NCBI GenBank assembly: GCA_002402635.1
Contig: DHGE01000078.1
Coordinates: 1,257 to 8,966 of the forward strand
Length of the DNA stretch: 7,710 bases
Reading direction: 5' to 3'
Source of the DNA: Deferribacterales bacterium UBA4806
GTDB lineage: Bacteria > Chrysiogenota > Deferribacteres > Deferribacterales > UBA228
A model generated the notes under the pieces. It worked only from the letters and a program-made list of their open reading frames with translations, ran no database searches and was not told where the DNA came from. Below, piece after piece: positions 1 through 7,686 of the stretch; the first letter of the stretch is position 1; each line of letters opens with the position of its first letter. Both the position numbers and the translations under genes were made by a program.

Positions 1-2
1 CA

Positions 3-152
3 GCACTACTACCATACAGGGCCAAAGAGGGAGGTGCAAAAATAGTTATAATCAATTTTCAAGAAACACCCTTTGATATATATGCAGATATTGTAATTAA
101 TGATAAAATAAGTAAAGTATTGGAAGAAGTTGGAGGCAAATTGCAAAAATGA
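3..152 (+). CDS. Sir2-family NAD-dependent protein deacylase, C-terminal fragment
   Basis: Only the last 49 codons are in the window; the gene begins upstream. Frame 3 translates without interruption to a TGA at 150-152. The tail reads as the C-terminal part of the Sir2 Rossmann fold: a strand of the type 'AKIVIIN', then 'TPFD' and 'ADIVIND', then a short helix ('KVLEEVG'). This matches the usual Sir2 ending (VIIN..xTPxD..AD..I.G..xEVLP). In the family the Asn of the VIIN strand lies near the NAD adenine-ribose site. Sirtuins remove acyl groups from lysines using NAD, giving nicotinamide and O-acyl-ADP-ribose. The catalytic His and zinc-binding Cys lie outside the window, so activity cannot be judged. 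The stop overlaps the next start by 4 bases (ATGA), which indicates translational coupling in an operon. The assignment rests on about 45 residues. Confidence 0.72.
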   Translation, partial: ALLPYRAKEGGAKIVIINFQETPFDIYADIVINDKISKVLEEVGGKLQK

Positions 153-634
153 AACGTATATGGGCTCCATGGAGAAGTAATTATATTAAGGAAAGTAATA
201 ACATAAAAAATGTAGAATGTATTTTTTGCCTAAAGGAAAAAGAAAGCAAGGATCGAGAAAATCTTGTACTGAAAAGAGGAAATAACTCATTTATAATTAT
301 TAATCTTTATCCATATAACCCTGGTCATATCATGATAGCACCATATAAGCACACAGGAAACATTGAAGAAATTAGCAACAGTACATTTTCAGAAATGAAA
401 CTTTTTTTAGATATTACAATAAAAATACTTAAAGAACACATGAAACCACAAGGATTTAATATCGGTTTTAATATTGGGAGAGTAGCTGGAGCAGGTGTAG
501 AAAATCATATACACATGCATGTAATTCCAAGATGGAATGGTGATACTAATTTTATGCCTACTATTAGCGACACTAAAGTTATCTCATTGAATATATTTGA
601 CCTATATGATGAACTTTATACATATTTTAAATAA
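149..634 (+). CDS. HIT-family (histidine triad) protein, Ap4A hydrolase/phosphorylase-like
   Basis: The protein has 161 residues. HIT proteins hydrolyse or phosphorolyse nucleoside phosphates such as Ap4A and AMP conjugates in the cytoplasm, through a nucleotidylated histidine. The triad HIHMHVI is visible (H120, H122, H124), followed by PRW. An N-terminal 'WAPWR' and a C24-x-x-C27 pair match the zinc-binding type of bacterial HIT protein that includes the mycobacterial Ap4A phosphorylase. 'NLYPYNPGH' (residues 52-60), 'PQGFNIGFN' (100-108) and 'GAGV' before the triad are also typical of this subgroup. The start is ATG 149. A GGAGG at 132-136 lies inside the sir2 tail with a 12-base spacer, somewhat long, so coupling to sir2 translation is likely. 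The family is certain; the exact substrate (Ap4A phosphorolysis versus another nucleotide) is inferred. Confidence 0.93.
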   Translation: MKRIWAPWRSNYIKESNNIKNVECIFCLKEKESKDRENLVLKRGNNSFIIINLYPYNPGHIMIAPYKHTGNIEEISNSTFSEMKLFLDITIKILKEHMKPQGFNIGFNIGRVAGAGVENHIHMHVIPRWNGDTNFMPTISDTKVISLNIFDLYDELYTYFK

Positions 635-653
635 ATAGAAACATGGAGGGAAA

Positions 654-953
654 ATGAAAATCATTAATTTAATACTGAAAATTGTAATTCTATGTATTAT
701 CGTTGTCTTTGGAGCCTTTAATATGCAGACCGTTGCCATCAAATATTTTTTTGGTAAAGCTCCCATTGAACTTCCACTATTCGTGGTCATGATTATATCT
801 TTTTTAATTGGCATGTTTATAACATATCTACTTTTTATAACTGATAGAATGAGATTAAAAAAAGAATTAAATAGAATAAAAAAATCCCAGAAGGAAAAGG
901 ATAGTGAATTATTAAGGCTTAGAAATTTGCCCTTAGATGAGGAGAAAACATAA
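654..953 (+). CDS. lapA: LapA-domain (DUF1049) inner-membrane protein
   Basis: This is a 99-residue membrane protein. Hydrophobic helices lie at about residues 5-22 and 40-62. Between them is the LapA signature 'N-x-Q-x-V-x-I-x-FF'; 'ELPLF' then leads into the second helix with its 'FLIGMFITYLL' end. Residues 65-92 are highly charged and Lys/Glu/Leu-rich, probably a cytoplasmic coiled coil. In E. coli LapA is a small inner-membrane partner of LapB, which with FtsH controls LpxC levels and so LPS synthesis. A strong GGAGG at 645-649 sits 4 bases before the ATG. The gap to the HIT gene is 19 bases. The gene ends in TAA at 951-953, and the next gene's ATG follows with no gap and in the same frame. 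The family call is firm; a role in LPS control is inferred from the neighbour. Confidence 0.88.
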   Translation: MKIINLILKIVILCIIVVFGAFNMQTVAIKYFFGKAPIELPLFVVMIISFLIGMFITYLLFITDRMRLKKELNRIKKSQKEKDSELLRLRNLPLDEEKT

Positions 954-1961
954 ATGGACAATAATAAAACAGTACAGCTGTTGGAAGGTATAGGCTACAT
1001 TATTGATAATAATATTAGTAGAGCAATTGTAACCTTCAAAAACCAAATTCTCCATGGAAATAGTAGCCCAGAAAATTATATAATTCTGGGAAAGCTTTAC
1101 AGACAACAAAAGGATCTAGTGAGAGCAATAAAAATACATGAAAATATAAATTCAATAGAAAATTTAGATAAAAAAATACGGTACTTCAATATGGTAGAAT
1201 TAGTTCACTCATATTATGATTATGGTGATTATGACAAAACTATATACTATTCTAATACTTTAAAAAATAAAAACCCAGAAATTTATAAAATAATGGCAGA
1301 CTCATATTTACATTTAAAATTATACGAAAAAGCAATAAACATATATAAAAGATTAGAAAAACAGCAAAATAATATCTACTCAAGATATATAGCATATTGC
1401 TATTTCATTGAGGGGGAGGAAGCTGCACCTACAAATTCAAGCAAAATCCTAAGAGTTATCAAAAAAGGATTAAAAAATTATAGTAGGAGTAGAAAAGGTA
1501 ACATGCTTTTAATAGATTATTACTATAAAAAAAATAATACTAGAGATTGCATTGCTTCTATAGAACGATTTATTAATGAAAAAATTGCTAAAAGTGACTC
1601 AGATCTGCATAATCTAGAAAAAATATACTTTGACATTGATAATATTGAAAATTTTGCCACAATGATTTTGAAATCACAAAAAAATAACGAGAAAGATGTC
1701 TTCATTGCACTATATCTTGCTGATTATTATGTCCGCAAAAGTAGATTAGATAAAGCATTGGATATATTAAGTAATAATATTAAGTTAAATGGATCAAAAC
1801 GATTAATTGTTAGAAAATTTGCTCAGCTAAAGAGTGACGACATTTTAAAAGTACTTGTTGATGAGTATAATTATAAATGTTTGAAATGTGATAGTCTATT
1901 TTCAGAGTACCAAGATATTTGCAATAAATGTAAAAGCATTGAAACACTTAAACCATATTAA
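954..1961 (+). CDS. lapB: LapB/YciM-like TPR protein with C-terminal rubredoxin-type zinc ribbon, no N-terminal membrane helix
   Basis: The protein has 335 residues. E. coli LapB (about 389 residues) is an inner-membrane-anchored TPR adaptor that presents LpxC to FtsH and so limits LPS synthesis. The N-terminal repeats resemble LapB closely: 'ILGKLYRQQKDLVRAIKIH' (44-62) corresponds to E. coli 'LGNLFRSRGEVDRAIRIH'. More TPR-like helix pairs follow at about 77-103, 109-135 and 140-175; degenerate helical repeats run to about residue 300. The C-terminus has C309-x2-C312 and C323-x2-C326 with 10 residues between the pairs, the same spacing as the LapB zinc ribbon, and ends in 'LKPY' against 'IKPI'. 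Unlike E. coli LapB there is no N-terminal transmembrane helix: the protein begins with a soluble segment. The start is fixed by an in-frame TAA directly before ATG 954, with AGGAG at 940-944 inside lapA. MutS follows after 6 bases. Confidence 0.87.
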   Translation: MDNNKTVQLLEGIGYIIDNNISRAIVTFKNQILHGNSSPENYIILGKLYRQQKDLVRAIKIHENINSIENLDKKIRYFNMVELVHSYYDYGDYDKTIYYSNTLKNKNPEIYKIMADSYLHLKLYEKAINIYKRLEKQQNNIYSRYIAYCYFIEGEEAAPTNSSKILRVIKKGLKNYSRSRKGNMLLIDYYYKKNNTRDCIASIERFINEKIAKSDSDLHNLEKIYFDIDNIENFATMILKSQKNNEKDVFIALYLADYYVRKSRLDKALDILSNNIKLNGSKRLIVRKFAQLKSDDILKVLVDEYNYKCLKCDSLFSEYQDICNKCKSIETLKPY

Positions 1962-1967
1962 ATTTCT

Positions 1968-4523
1968 ATGAAAAACAACTCTGTTGAAGATAAAGAAATG
2001 ACTCCTATGTTTAAACAATATTTTAGCATTAAAGACAAGTATAATGACTATATACTGTTTTACAGGATGGGAGATTTTTATGAAATGTTTGGAGACGATG
2101 CAATTGAAGCCTCAAAAATTTTAGGTATTGCATTAACATCAAGAAACAAAAATGATGCAAATGCTATACCTATGTGCGGAATACCCTTCCACTCATACAA
2201 AAGTTATGTGACAAAGCTTATAAGACACGGGAAGAAAATTGCAATATGTGAACAATTAACAGATCCATCTACCACAAAAGGTTTAGTTGAAAGAGGTGTA
2301 GTTGAAATTATAACACCTGGAATGATTTTAGATGATGAAGTTTTAAATGATACTTCCAATAATTACATAATGGCCATAGACAAAAACAATGCATTGTACT
2401 ACCTTTGTTGTGTAGATGTATCCACTGGAGAAATAATTTTATCTAGAGGAGAAAATTTTGATGATTTTATAAACCATTTCAGACCACAAGAACTTATTGT
2501 TACTGATTACATTGCCATTGATAACCCTACAATAACAGTTAATAAATGTAACCCTAAAATATCTAGTAAAACTTTAGAAAGATTACTTTTACAATATTTT
2601 GGTTTAACAGATCCTGTCTCTTTAGGAATTTCAGAAGAAGGTTTTAAAAGGGTTTTATATATTATTATTAATCATTTAGAATCACAGCTATATCAACTTA
2701 AATTAAGGAAACCCCGATTTTTTACAGGAGGCGATTATTTATATTTTGACAGCAAAGTTGAAACAACGCTGGAACTTATAAATGCCCATTATTCTTTGTA
2801 CAAACTGTTAAATCGTTGCAAAACAGCAATGGGAAGCCGTGAATTAAAAAAATGGATTCTTTATCCATTAAAACAACCCTCAGAAATTTATAAAAGGCAA
2901 GAGATAATTGAATTTTTTATTAATAACTCCTCTATCAAGGTTACACTAAGAGATTATCTATCTAAAATATATGATATTGAAAGGATAATAACAAGAATTT
3001 CAGCTTCGAAAACTACTCCACGTGATTTAATATGGTTAAAGAATTCACTAGAAAATATCTCTGAAATAAAAAAAAATCTATTGAAACAGCACTATGAACC
3101 CATAGAAGATATAGGAGTAAATATACCAAATTTTGAGAACTTATATGAGCTAATTAATAAAAGTATAAACGAGGATGCTCCAAATACTCTTAAAACTGAA
3201 GGTATTATAAAAAAAGGTTACGATAAGCATATTGACGAACTTAGGCAATTAAAAATGGAAAGTAGAAATATTATAATATCCTTAGAAAAGGAAGAGAAAG
3301 AAAAAACAGGAATAAATAACTTAAAAATCAAATATAACAAAGTTTTTGGTTATATAGTAGAAATAAGTAAAAATCACATTACAAAAATTCCTAATTATTA
3401 TATAAGGAAACAAACTCTCTCAAATGTTGAGAGATACACCTTTGATAAATTAAAAGAACTTGAAAGTAAAATATTAGAAGCAGAAATGATGATCTCTCAA
3501 CTTGAATACAATATTTTTCTTGAAATTAAAGACAAAGTCTTAACCTATGAAGACAATTTAAAAAAGACATCTGACATAATAGCATATTTGGATATAATTT
3601 TATCGATAAGTGACGTATCTTGCGAATACTCCTATAATAAACCAGCTGTTGGAGATTTTGATGAGTTAGAAATCATAAATGGACGGCATCCCTTGGTAGA
3701 GAGTTTTAGTATGGAACCATTTATTCCTAATGACTTGTTTATGGACAATGATAAAAACCTTTTCTTTATTATCACCGGCCCAAATATGTCAGGGAAGAGC
3801 ACTTATATAAGAATGGTTGCTTTAATTGTTATAATGGCACATATGGGAATTTACGTCCCCGCAAACAAGGCAAAAATACCAATTATTGATAGAATTTTTA
3901 CAAGAATAGGAGCAAGTGATGACATATCAAGGGGAGAATCCACCTTTATGATGGAAATGAAAGAAACAGCCCAGATTTTAAAAAATGCTACTAACAAATC
4001 TTTAATTATACTTGATGAAATTGGCAGAGGAACTTCTACCTTTGATGGAATATCAATAGCTTGGGCTGTAAGTGAATATATATTGCATAACATTAAGTCT
4101 AAAACTCTTTTTGCCACACACTATCATGAATTAACAGATTTACAATATTCCAATCCAGGAGTTAAAAATTATAAAGTAGATGTAAAAGAATGGCAGGATA
4201 GAGTTATTTTCTTGAGAAAAATTATTGAAGGCTCTATGGAGAAAAGTTATGGTATTTATGTAGCAAAACTAGCAGGTTTACCTGATGAAGTTATAAAAAG
4301 GAGCTTCGATATATTATCGCAATTAGAAAAAAATGAATTTGGAATTGATGGATTACCAAAATTAGGTAAATCAACAAAGGGTGAACGAAAAATACTTCAA
4401 CCACTATTAATATTTGAAGATCATCCAGTAATTGATGAAATTAAATCACTTGACCTAAACAATATAACACCTATTGAAGCACTAAATGTACTATTTAATT
4501 TAAAAAAAGCCCTAAATTCATAA
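1968..4523 (+). CDS. mutS: DNA mismatch repair protein MutS
   Basis: The protein has 851 residues, against 853 in E. coli. MutS binds base mismatches and small loops as a dimer and, with ATP, recruits the downstream repair machinery. The mismatch-reading Phe-x-Glu motif is intact (F37-Y38-E39 in 'GDFYEMF'). Approximate domains are: mismatch-binding 12-125, connector 130-260, core and clamp 275-550, ATPase 560-770. The ATPase has Walker A 'GPNMSGKST' (604-612), 'GESTFMMEM' (656-664), Walker B with D683-E684 in 'LDEIGRGTSTFDG', and H718 in 'FATHYHEL'. 'QPLLIF' (811-816) fits a beta-clamp-binding pattern (QxxLxF). A short C-terminal helical tail typical of tetramer-forming MutS follows. No clear Shine-Dalgarno precedes ATG 1968, only AT-rich sequence, so translation probably depends on coupling to lapB 6 bases upstream. 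ATG 1998 just before 'TPMF' is a less likely alternative. No mutL follows. Confidence 0.98.
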   Translation: MKNNSVEDKEMTPMFKQYFSIKDKYNDYILFYRMGDFYEMFGDDAIEASKILGIALTSRNKNDANAIPMCGIPFHSYKSYVTKLIRHGKKIAICEQLTDPSTTKGLVERGVVEIITPGMILDDEVLNDTSNNYIMAIDKNNALYYLCCVDVSTGEIILSRGENFDDFINHFRPQELIVTDYIAIDNPTITVNKCNPKISSKTLERLLLQYFGLTDPVSLGISEEGFKRVLYIIINHLESQLYQLKLRKPRFFTGGDYLYFDSKVETTLELINAHYSLYKLLNRCKTAMGSRELKKWILYPLKQPSEIYKRQEIIEFFINNSSIKVTLRDYLSKIYDIERIITRISASKTTPRDLIWLKNSLENISEIKKNLLKQHYEPIEDIGVNIPNFENLYELINKSINEDAPNTLKTEGIIKKGYDKHIDELRQLKMESRNIIISLEKEEKEKTGINNLKIKYNKVFGYIVEISKNHITKIPNYYIRKQTLSNVERYTFDKLKELESKILEAEMMISQLEYNIFLEIKDKVLTYEDNLKKTSDIIAYLDIILSISDVSCEYSYNKPAVGDFDELEIINGRHPLVESFSMEPFIPNDLFMDNDKNLFFIITGPNMSGKSTYIRMVALIVIMAHMGIYVPANKAKIPIIDRIFTRIGASDDISRGESTFMMEMKETAQILKNATNKSLIILDEIGRGTSTFDGISIAWAVSEYILHNIKSKTLFATHYHELTDLQYSNPGVKNYKVDVKEWQDRVIFLRKIIEGSMEKSYGIYVAKLAGLPDEVIKRSFDILSQLEKNEFGIDGLPKLGKSTKGERKILQPLLIFEDHPVIDEIKSLDLNNITPIEALNVLFNLKKALNS

Positions 4524-4542
4524 AATTAATCTTTAGTCCATA

Positions 4543-4570
4543 TTGACCATTTAAAAAAATATGCTAAATT
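4543..4570 (+). promoter_or_regulatory. Possible sigma-70-type promoter for the pyrophosphatase gene
   Basis: In the 75-base gap after mutS, TTGACC (4543-4548, five of six matches to TTGACA) is followed after 16 bases by TAAATT (4565-4570, four of six matches to TATAAT). Transcription would begin near 4577, leaving a leader of about 20 bases that contains the GGAGG site. There is no obvious terminator after mutS, so read-through from the upstream operon is also possible. AT-rich DNA gives many chance -10 matches; the -35 match is what makes this one worth recording. Confidence 0.42.
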
Positions 4571-4585
4571 AGACATATCTTCTAT

Positions 4586-4590
4586 GGAGG
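4586..4590 (+). promoter_or_regulatory. Ribosome binding site that decides the pyrophosphatase start
   Basis: GGAGG lies 8 bases before ATG 4599-4601. An in-frame ATG at 4584-4586 overlaps this site and has no ribosome binding site of its own, so it is not the start. Using 4599 also makes the protein begin with Met-Lys-Lys-Ser and a hydrophobic stretch, a normal signal sequence. Confidence 0.8.
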
Positions 4591-4598
4591 TTCTAATT

Positions 4599-7040
4599 AT
4601 GAAAAAGTCCTTGTCTTATTTAGTTGTTGTTCTATCTTTTATTTTTTATTTTGTTTTTTTTGTATCAATAGCAAATGCAAGTGAAGCAGATATTAATTTG
4701 CCTGAATTATCAAATATAAGTTTTTCTTTGTTTGGTGCTAATATTAGTGGACTTGCTATCCTAAATGTTGGCCTAATCATTTGTATTATCGGTCTTTCTT
4801 TTGGTATAATCCAATATATACAAACTAAAAATCTACCTGCACACGAATCAATGCTCTCTGTTTCAAACACAATTTGGGAAACATGTAAAACCTATTTAAC
4901 AGAGCAGGGTAAATTTTTATTAGGTCTATGGATATTAATTGCCTTGTGTATGATTTATTACTTTTCAATTTTGCAACATGCCTCTATTTATAATGTATCA
5001 ATAATACTTCTCTGTTCCATCTTAGGGATTCTTGGTTCTTATGGTGTGGCATGGTTCGGGATAAGAATCAATACGGTTGCTAATTCAAGAGCTGCTTTTT
5101 CATCATTACAAAACAATCCTTTAAATATTATAAATATTTGCCTACGCTCTGGCATGAGCGTTGGTCTATTGTTAGTAAGCGTTGAACTATTTTTTATGAT
5201 CTTAATCCTTGCCTATATACCAAAACATTTAGCAGGCCCATGCTTTATTGGATTTGCCATTGGAGAATCTTTAGGAGCTTCTGCTCTCAGAATATGCGGG
5301 GGTATTTTTACAAAAATTGCAGATATAGGTTCTGATTTAATGAAAATAGTTTTCCATTTACCAGAAGACGATCCAAAAAATCCTGGCGTTGTTGCTGATT
5401 GCACAGGTGATAATGCTGGTGATAGTGTTGGCCCAACTGCCGATGGTTTTGAAACCTATGGGGTAACGGGCGTTGCTTTAATAGCTTTTCTTGCATTGGC
5501 ATTATTTGATAACCCTGTAATGGGTGGAACCCTTATCATATGGATTTTTGCAATGAGAATACTGATGATTATAACGTCTCTGCTTTCATATTTTATAAAT
5601 AATGCAATCAGTAAAAGTTTATATAGTAGTAAAGGCGATTTTAATTTTGAGCAACCTTTAACTTCCCTAATATGGTTAACATCCATTATCTCAATATGTA
5701 TTACATTCATAGCAAGTTATTTATTATTAGGGAATCTGGAAGGCTCTCTCGAATCGCTCTGGTGGTCATTATCAATTATTATAAGCTGTGGTACAATTGC
5801 TGGAGCACTAATTCCTGAATTTACAAAAATTTTCACAAGCACCAAATCAAAACATTGCGAAGAAGTTGTCAATGCTTCAAGGCATGGAGGCCCCTCTCTT
5901 AATATTTTATCAGGTTTTGTTGCAGGAAACTTTTCCGCTTTCTGGGAAGGTTTAGCAATACTTGTATTAATGTTAGTAGCATATATTGTTTCTAAAAATC
6001 ATTCAATCATCGCCATTATGCCTGAAAGCTTTGTTTTTGCTGCACCAGTTTTTGCTTTTGGGCTTGTAGCTTTTGGTTTTTTAGGGATGGGCCCAGTAAC
6101 AATTGCTGTAGATAGCTTTGGTCCTGTTTCAGATAATGCTCAATCAATTTATGAGTTGTCTATGATCGAAAGTATACCAGGCATCAAAGAGAACATTAAA
6201 AAGGACTTTTCCTTTGAACCTGATTTCCAACATTCTAAGCACTACTTGGAGGCTTGCGATGGAGCTGGTAATACTTTTAAAGCAACTGCTAAACCTGTTC
6301 TCATTGGTACTGCTGTTGTTGGCGCCACAACTATGGTATTCGGCATTATTATACTTTTGGAAAGGTTGTATGGAAATGTTATGGCACATCTAAGTTTAGT
6401 CCAGCCAACTATTGTACTAGGTTTAATTATGGGTGGATGTGTAATATATTGGTTTACAGGTTCTTCAACACAAGCTGTAGTAACTGGTGCTTATAGAGCG
6501 GTTGTTTATATCAAGAACAATATAAAACTCGATAAAGAAAAAGCATCTATTAAAGATAGTAAAGAAGTGGTAAAAATTTGTACCATCTACGCTCAGAAAG
6601 GAATGGTCAACATCTTTATTGTAATATTCTTCCTAACTTTAGCTATGTCATTTTTCAATCCATATTTTTTCATAGGTTATTTAATAGCTATCGCCTTTTT
6701 TGGTTTATTTCAGGCAGTTTTTATGGCAAACGCTGGAGGATGTTGGGATAATGCAAAAAAGATTGTCGAAGTGGATTTAAAAGAAAAAAACACACCATTA
6801 CATGAAGCAACTGTCGTTGGAGATACTGTGGGTGACCCATTTAAGGATACTTCTTCGGTTTCTATGAACCCAGTAATTAAATTCACCACTCTATTCGGTC
6901 TTCTTGCTACTGAAATAGCTGTTACTATGCCAAGTGTTATTTTGAAAAATACTTTTGCTTTTATATTTTTACTAATTGCTCTTATTTTTGTTTATAGATC
7001 TTTCTACAGTATGAGAATAGGAAAAATAAAAATAGATTAG
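4599..7040 (+). CDS. hppA: Membrane-bound ion-pumping pyrophosphatase, probably K+-independent H+-PPase
   Basis: The protein has 813 residues and many transmembrane helices. It hydrolyses PPi and uses the energy to pump ions across the membrane. Substrate and Mg-binding motifs are all present: 'GGIFTK' (234-239), 'EDDPKNP' (256-262), the Asp ladder D267/D271/D275 with D282 and E285 in 'DGFETY', 'VDSFGPVSDN' (D505, D512), 'NAGGCWDN' (711-718) and 'VGDTVGDPFKD' (D742, D746, D750). The residue that decides K+ dependence is Lys561 in 'GNTFKA'; K+-dependent enzymes have Ala there. E285 is at the gate-glutamate position shared by Na+-PPases and, as I recall, many K+-independent H+-PPases, so H+ pumping is likely but not proven. 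The N-terminus looks like a cleavable signal peptide (hydrophobic residues 5-24, then 'ANA' before Ser-Glu). The protein is longer than the usual 650-770 residues, as in the divergent long clade. Start 4599 is chosen by the GGAGG at 4586-4590. Confidence 0.96.
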   Translation: MKKSLSYLVVVLSFIFYFVFFVSIANASEADINLPELSNISFSLFGANISGLAILNVGLIICIIGLSFGIIQYIQTKNLPAHESMLSVSNTIWETCKTYLTEQGKFLLGLWILIALCMIYYFSILQHASIYNVSIILLCSILGILGSYGVAWFGIRINTVANSRAAFSSLQNNPLNIINICLRSGMSVGLLLVSVELFFMILILAYIPKHLAGPCFIGFAIGESLGASALRICGGIFTKIADIGSDLMKIVFHLPEDDPKNPGVVADCTGDNAGDSVGPTADGFETYGVTGVALIAFLALALFDNPVMGGTLIIWIFAMRILMIITSLLSYFINNAISKSLYSSKGDFNFEQPLTSLIWLTSIISICITFIASYLLLGNLEGSLESLWWSLSIIISCGTIAGALIPEFTKIFTSTKSKHCEEVVNASRHGGPSLNILSGFVAGNFSAFWEGLAILVLMLVAYIVSKNHSIIAIMPESFVFAAPVFAFGLVAFGFLGMGPVTIAVDSFGPVSDNAQSIYELSMIESIPGIKENIKKDFSFEPDFQHSKHYLEACDGAGNTFKATAKPVLIGTAVVGATTMVFGIIILLERLYGNVMAHLSLVQPTIVLGLIMGGCVIYWFTGSSTQAVVTGAYRAVVYIKNNIKLDKEKASIKDSKEVVKICTIYAQKGMVNIFIVIFFLTLAMSFFNPYFFIGYLIAIAFFGLFQAVFMANAGGCWDNAKKIVEVDLKEKNTPLHEATVVGDTVGDPFKDTSSVSMNPVIKFTTLFGLLATEIAVTMPSVILKNTFAFIFLLIALIFVYRSFYSMRIGKIKID

Positions 7041-7074
7041 TTAATATAATTTTATATAATACTATGTTAAATTA

Positions 7075-7686
7075 CTAAAGATAATAATTTAAATCATTAA
7101 AGGGATGCCATTTGTTAAAGTAATCATTAAATAGCCAGTAAATATCTTTATTCCTGTGCTTATATATTGTTATGCTTTTACATAATTTTTTATATTTTTT
7201 TAACTGTCTTTCTTCAAATGGTTTAAACATTATATTAAATTTTGGCAATTTACCATAAACCATACAATGGCATTCATACATATTCTTTAATGTTTTTACA
7301 GTTAATTCAACAACATTTTGAACAACTACTGGATAGGTGGCGTTTATAAGTTCTGCCACTTCCATCCTCACCCTTGACATATCAACATCAAATTTATCAG
7401 ATACGTCTTTTATAAAATCATATAGATATACCCTTCTTGTTTGATCAATAATTATGTATTTAAATAGATCTATATCCTGATCTATATTATTCAGCTTTAA
7501 CTCTATATATTCAAAATATGTTTCAGGATAATATATATAACATTCAAGAGTTTTGTCGTTTTTATAATAGCTTTTATCTAATGTATCGAGTATTGCTCTG
7601 TATATATAATCATTTAACGCACTTATAACATCAGCATAAGTAATTTTATGCCCATTGATAATTGTAAAGATATCTCTCCTATCTAA
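7075..7686 (-). CDS. Hypothetical protein, start codon unresolved (possibly decayed or non-canonical)
   Basis: I do not recognise this protein. The minus-strand frame is open for 203 codons, from just after a TAA (7687-7689) to a TAG (7075-7077). The only ATGs are at 7378-7380 and further in; using 7380 gives 101 residues, has no Shine-Dalgarno before it and would discard about 100 coherent codons. Near the 5' end AGGAG (7676-7680) looks like a real ribosome binding site, yet no ATG, GTG or TTG follows in frame. The nearest possibilities are ATC at 7669-7671 (4-base spacer, 198 residues) or ATT at 7660-7662 (13-base spacer, 195 residues). The product would be soluble, with no membrane helix or signal peptide, rich in Tyr, Ile, Asp and Lys, and ending 'PFNDLNYYL'. 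It converges on hppA with a 34-base gap. It may be a gene with a rare start, a pseudogene with a mutated start, or the remnant of a longer gene interrupted at 7687. Confidence 0.55.
   Translation of the reverse strand, partial: LDRRDIFTIINGHKITYADVISALNDYIYRAILDTLDKSYYKNDKTLECYIYYPETYFEYIELKLNNIDQDIDLFKYIIIDQTRRVYLYDFIKDVSDKFDVDMSRVRMEVAELINATYPVVVQNVVELTVKTLKNMYECHCMVYGKLPKFNIMFKPFEERQLKKYKKLCKSITIYKHRNKDIYWLFNDYFNKWHPFNDLNYYL
7676..7680 (-). promoter_or_regulatory. Shine-Dalgarno-like site ahead of the minus-strand frame
   Basis: On the minus strand AGGAG (AGGAGA with 7675) follows an AT-rich stretch (about 7681-7705) and lies just inside the open frame. Its position suggests translation begins within about 5-13 bases, but only ATC and ATT codons are available in frame there. 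The first nearby ATG (7649-7657 region, minus strand) is out of frame and gives about 10 codons before a stop. Confidence 0.4.

Noticed and set aside
360..540. Met between the second and third triad histidines of the HIT protein (HIHMH), where mycobacterial Ap4A phosphorylases have Gln
   Set aside because: HIT proteins commonly vary at this position with hydrophobic residues, and the rest of the active site is intact, so it is not evidence of lost or new activity.
602..961. Minus-strand open frame opposite lapA
   Set aside because: It is antisense to a clear LapA-family gene with a strong ribosome binding site, and it resembles no family I know.
3851..4117. Minus-strand open frame opposite the MutS ATPase domain
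   Set aside because: It lies across the Walker A-to-B region of an unmistakable mutS gene; the open frame is a by-product of the conserved coding sequence.
4584..4598. Upstream in-frame ATG adding Met-Glu-Val-Leu-Ile to the pyrophosphatase
   Set aside because: This ATG overlaps the GGAGG that serves ATG 4599, and the added residues would put an acidic residue ahead of an otherwise normal signal peptide.
7067..7092. Inverted repeat TTAAATTA ... TAATTTAA between the convergent hppA and minus-strand genes, as a possible bidirectional terminator
   Set aside because: The 8-base stem is entirely A/T with a 10-base loop, too weak for an intrinsic terminator, and such repeats arise by chance in DNA this AT-rich. 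It also overlaps the end of the minus-strand frame.
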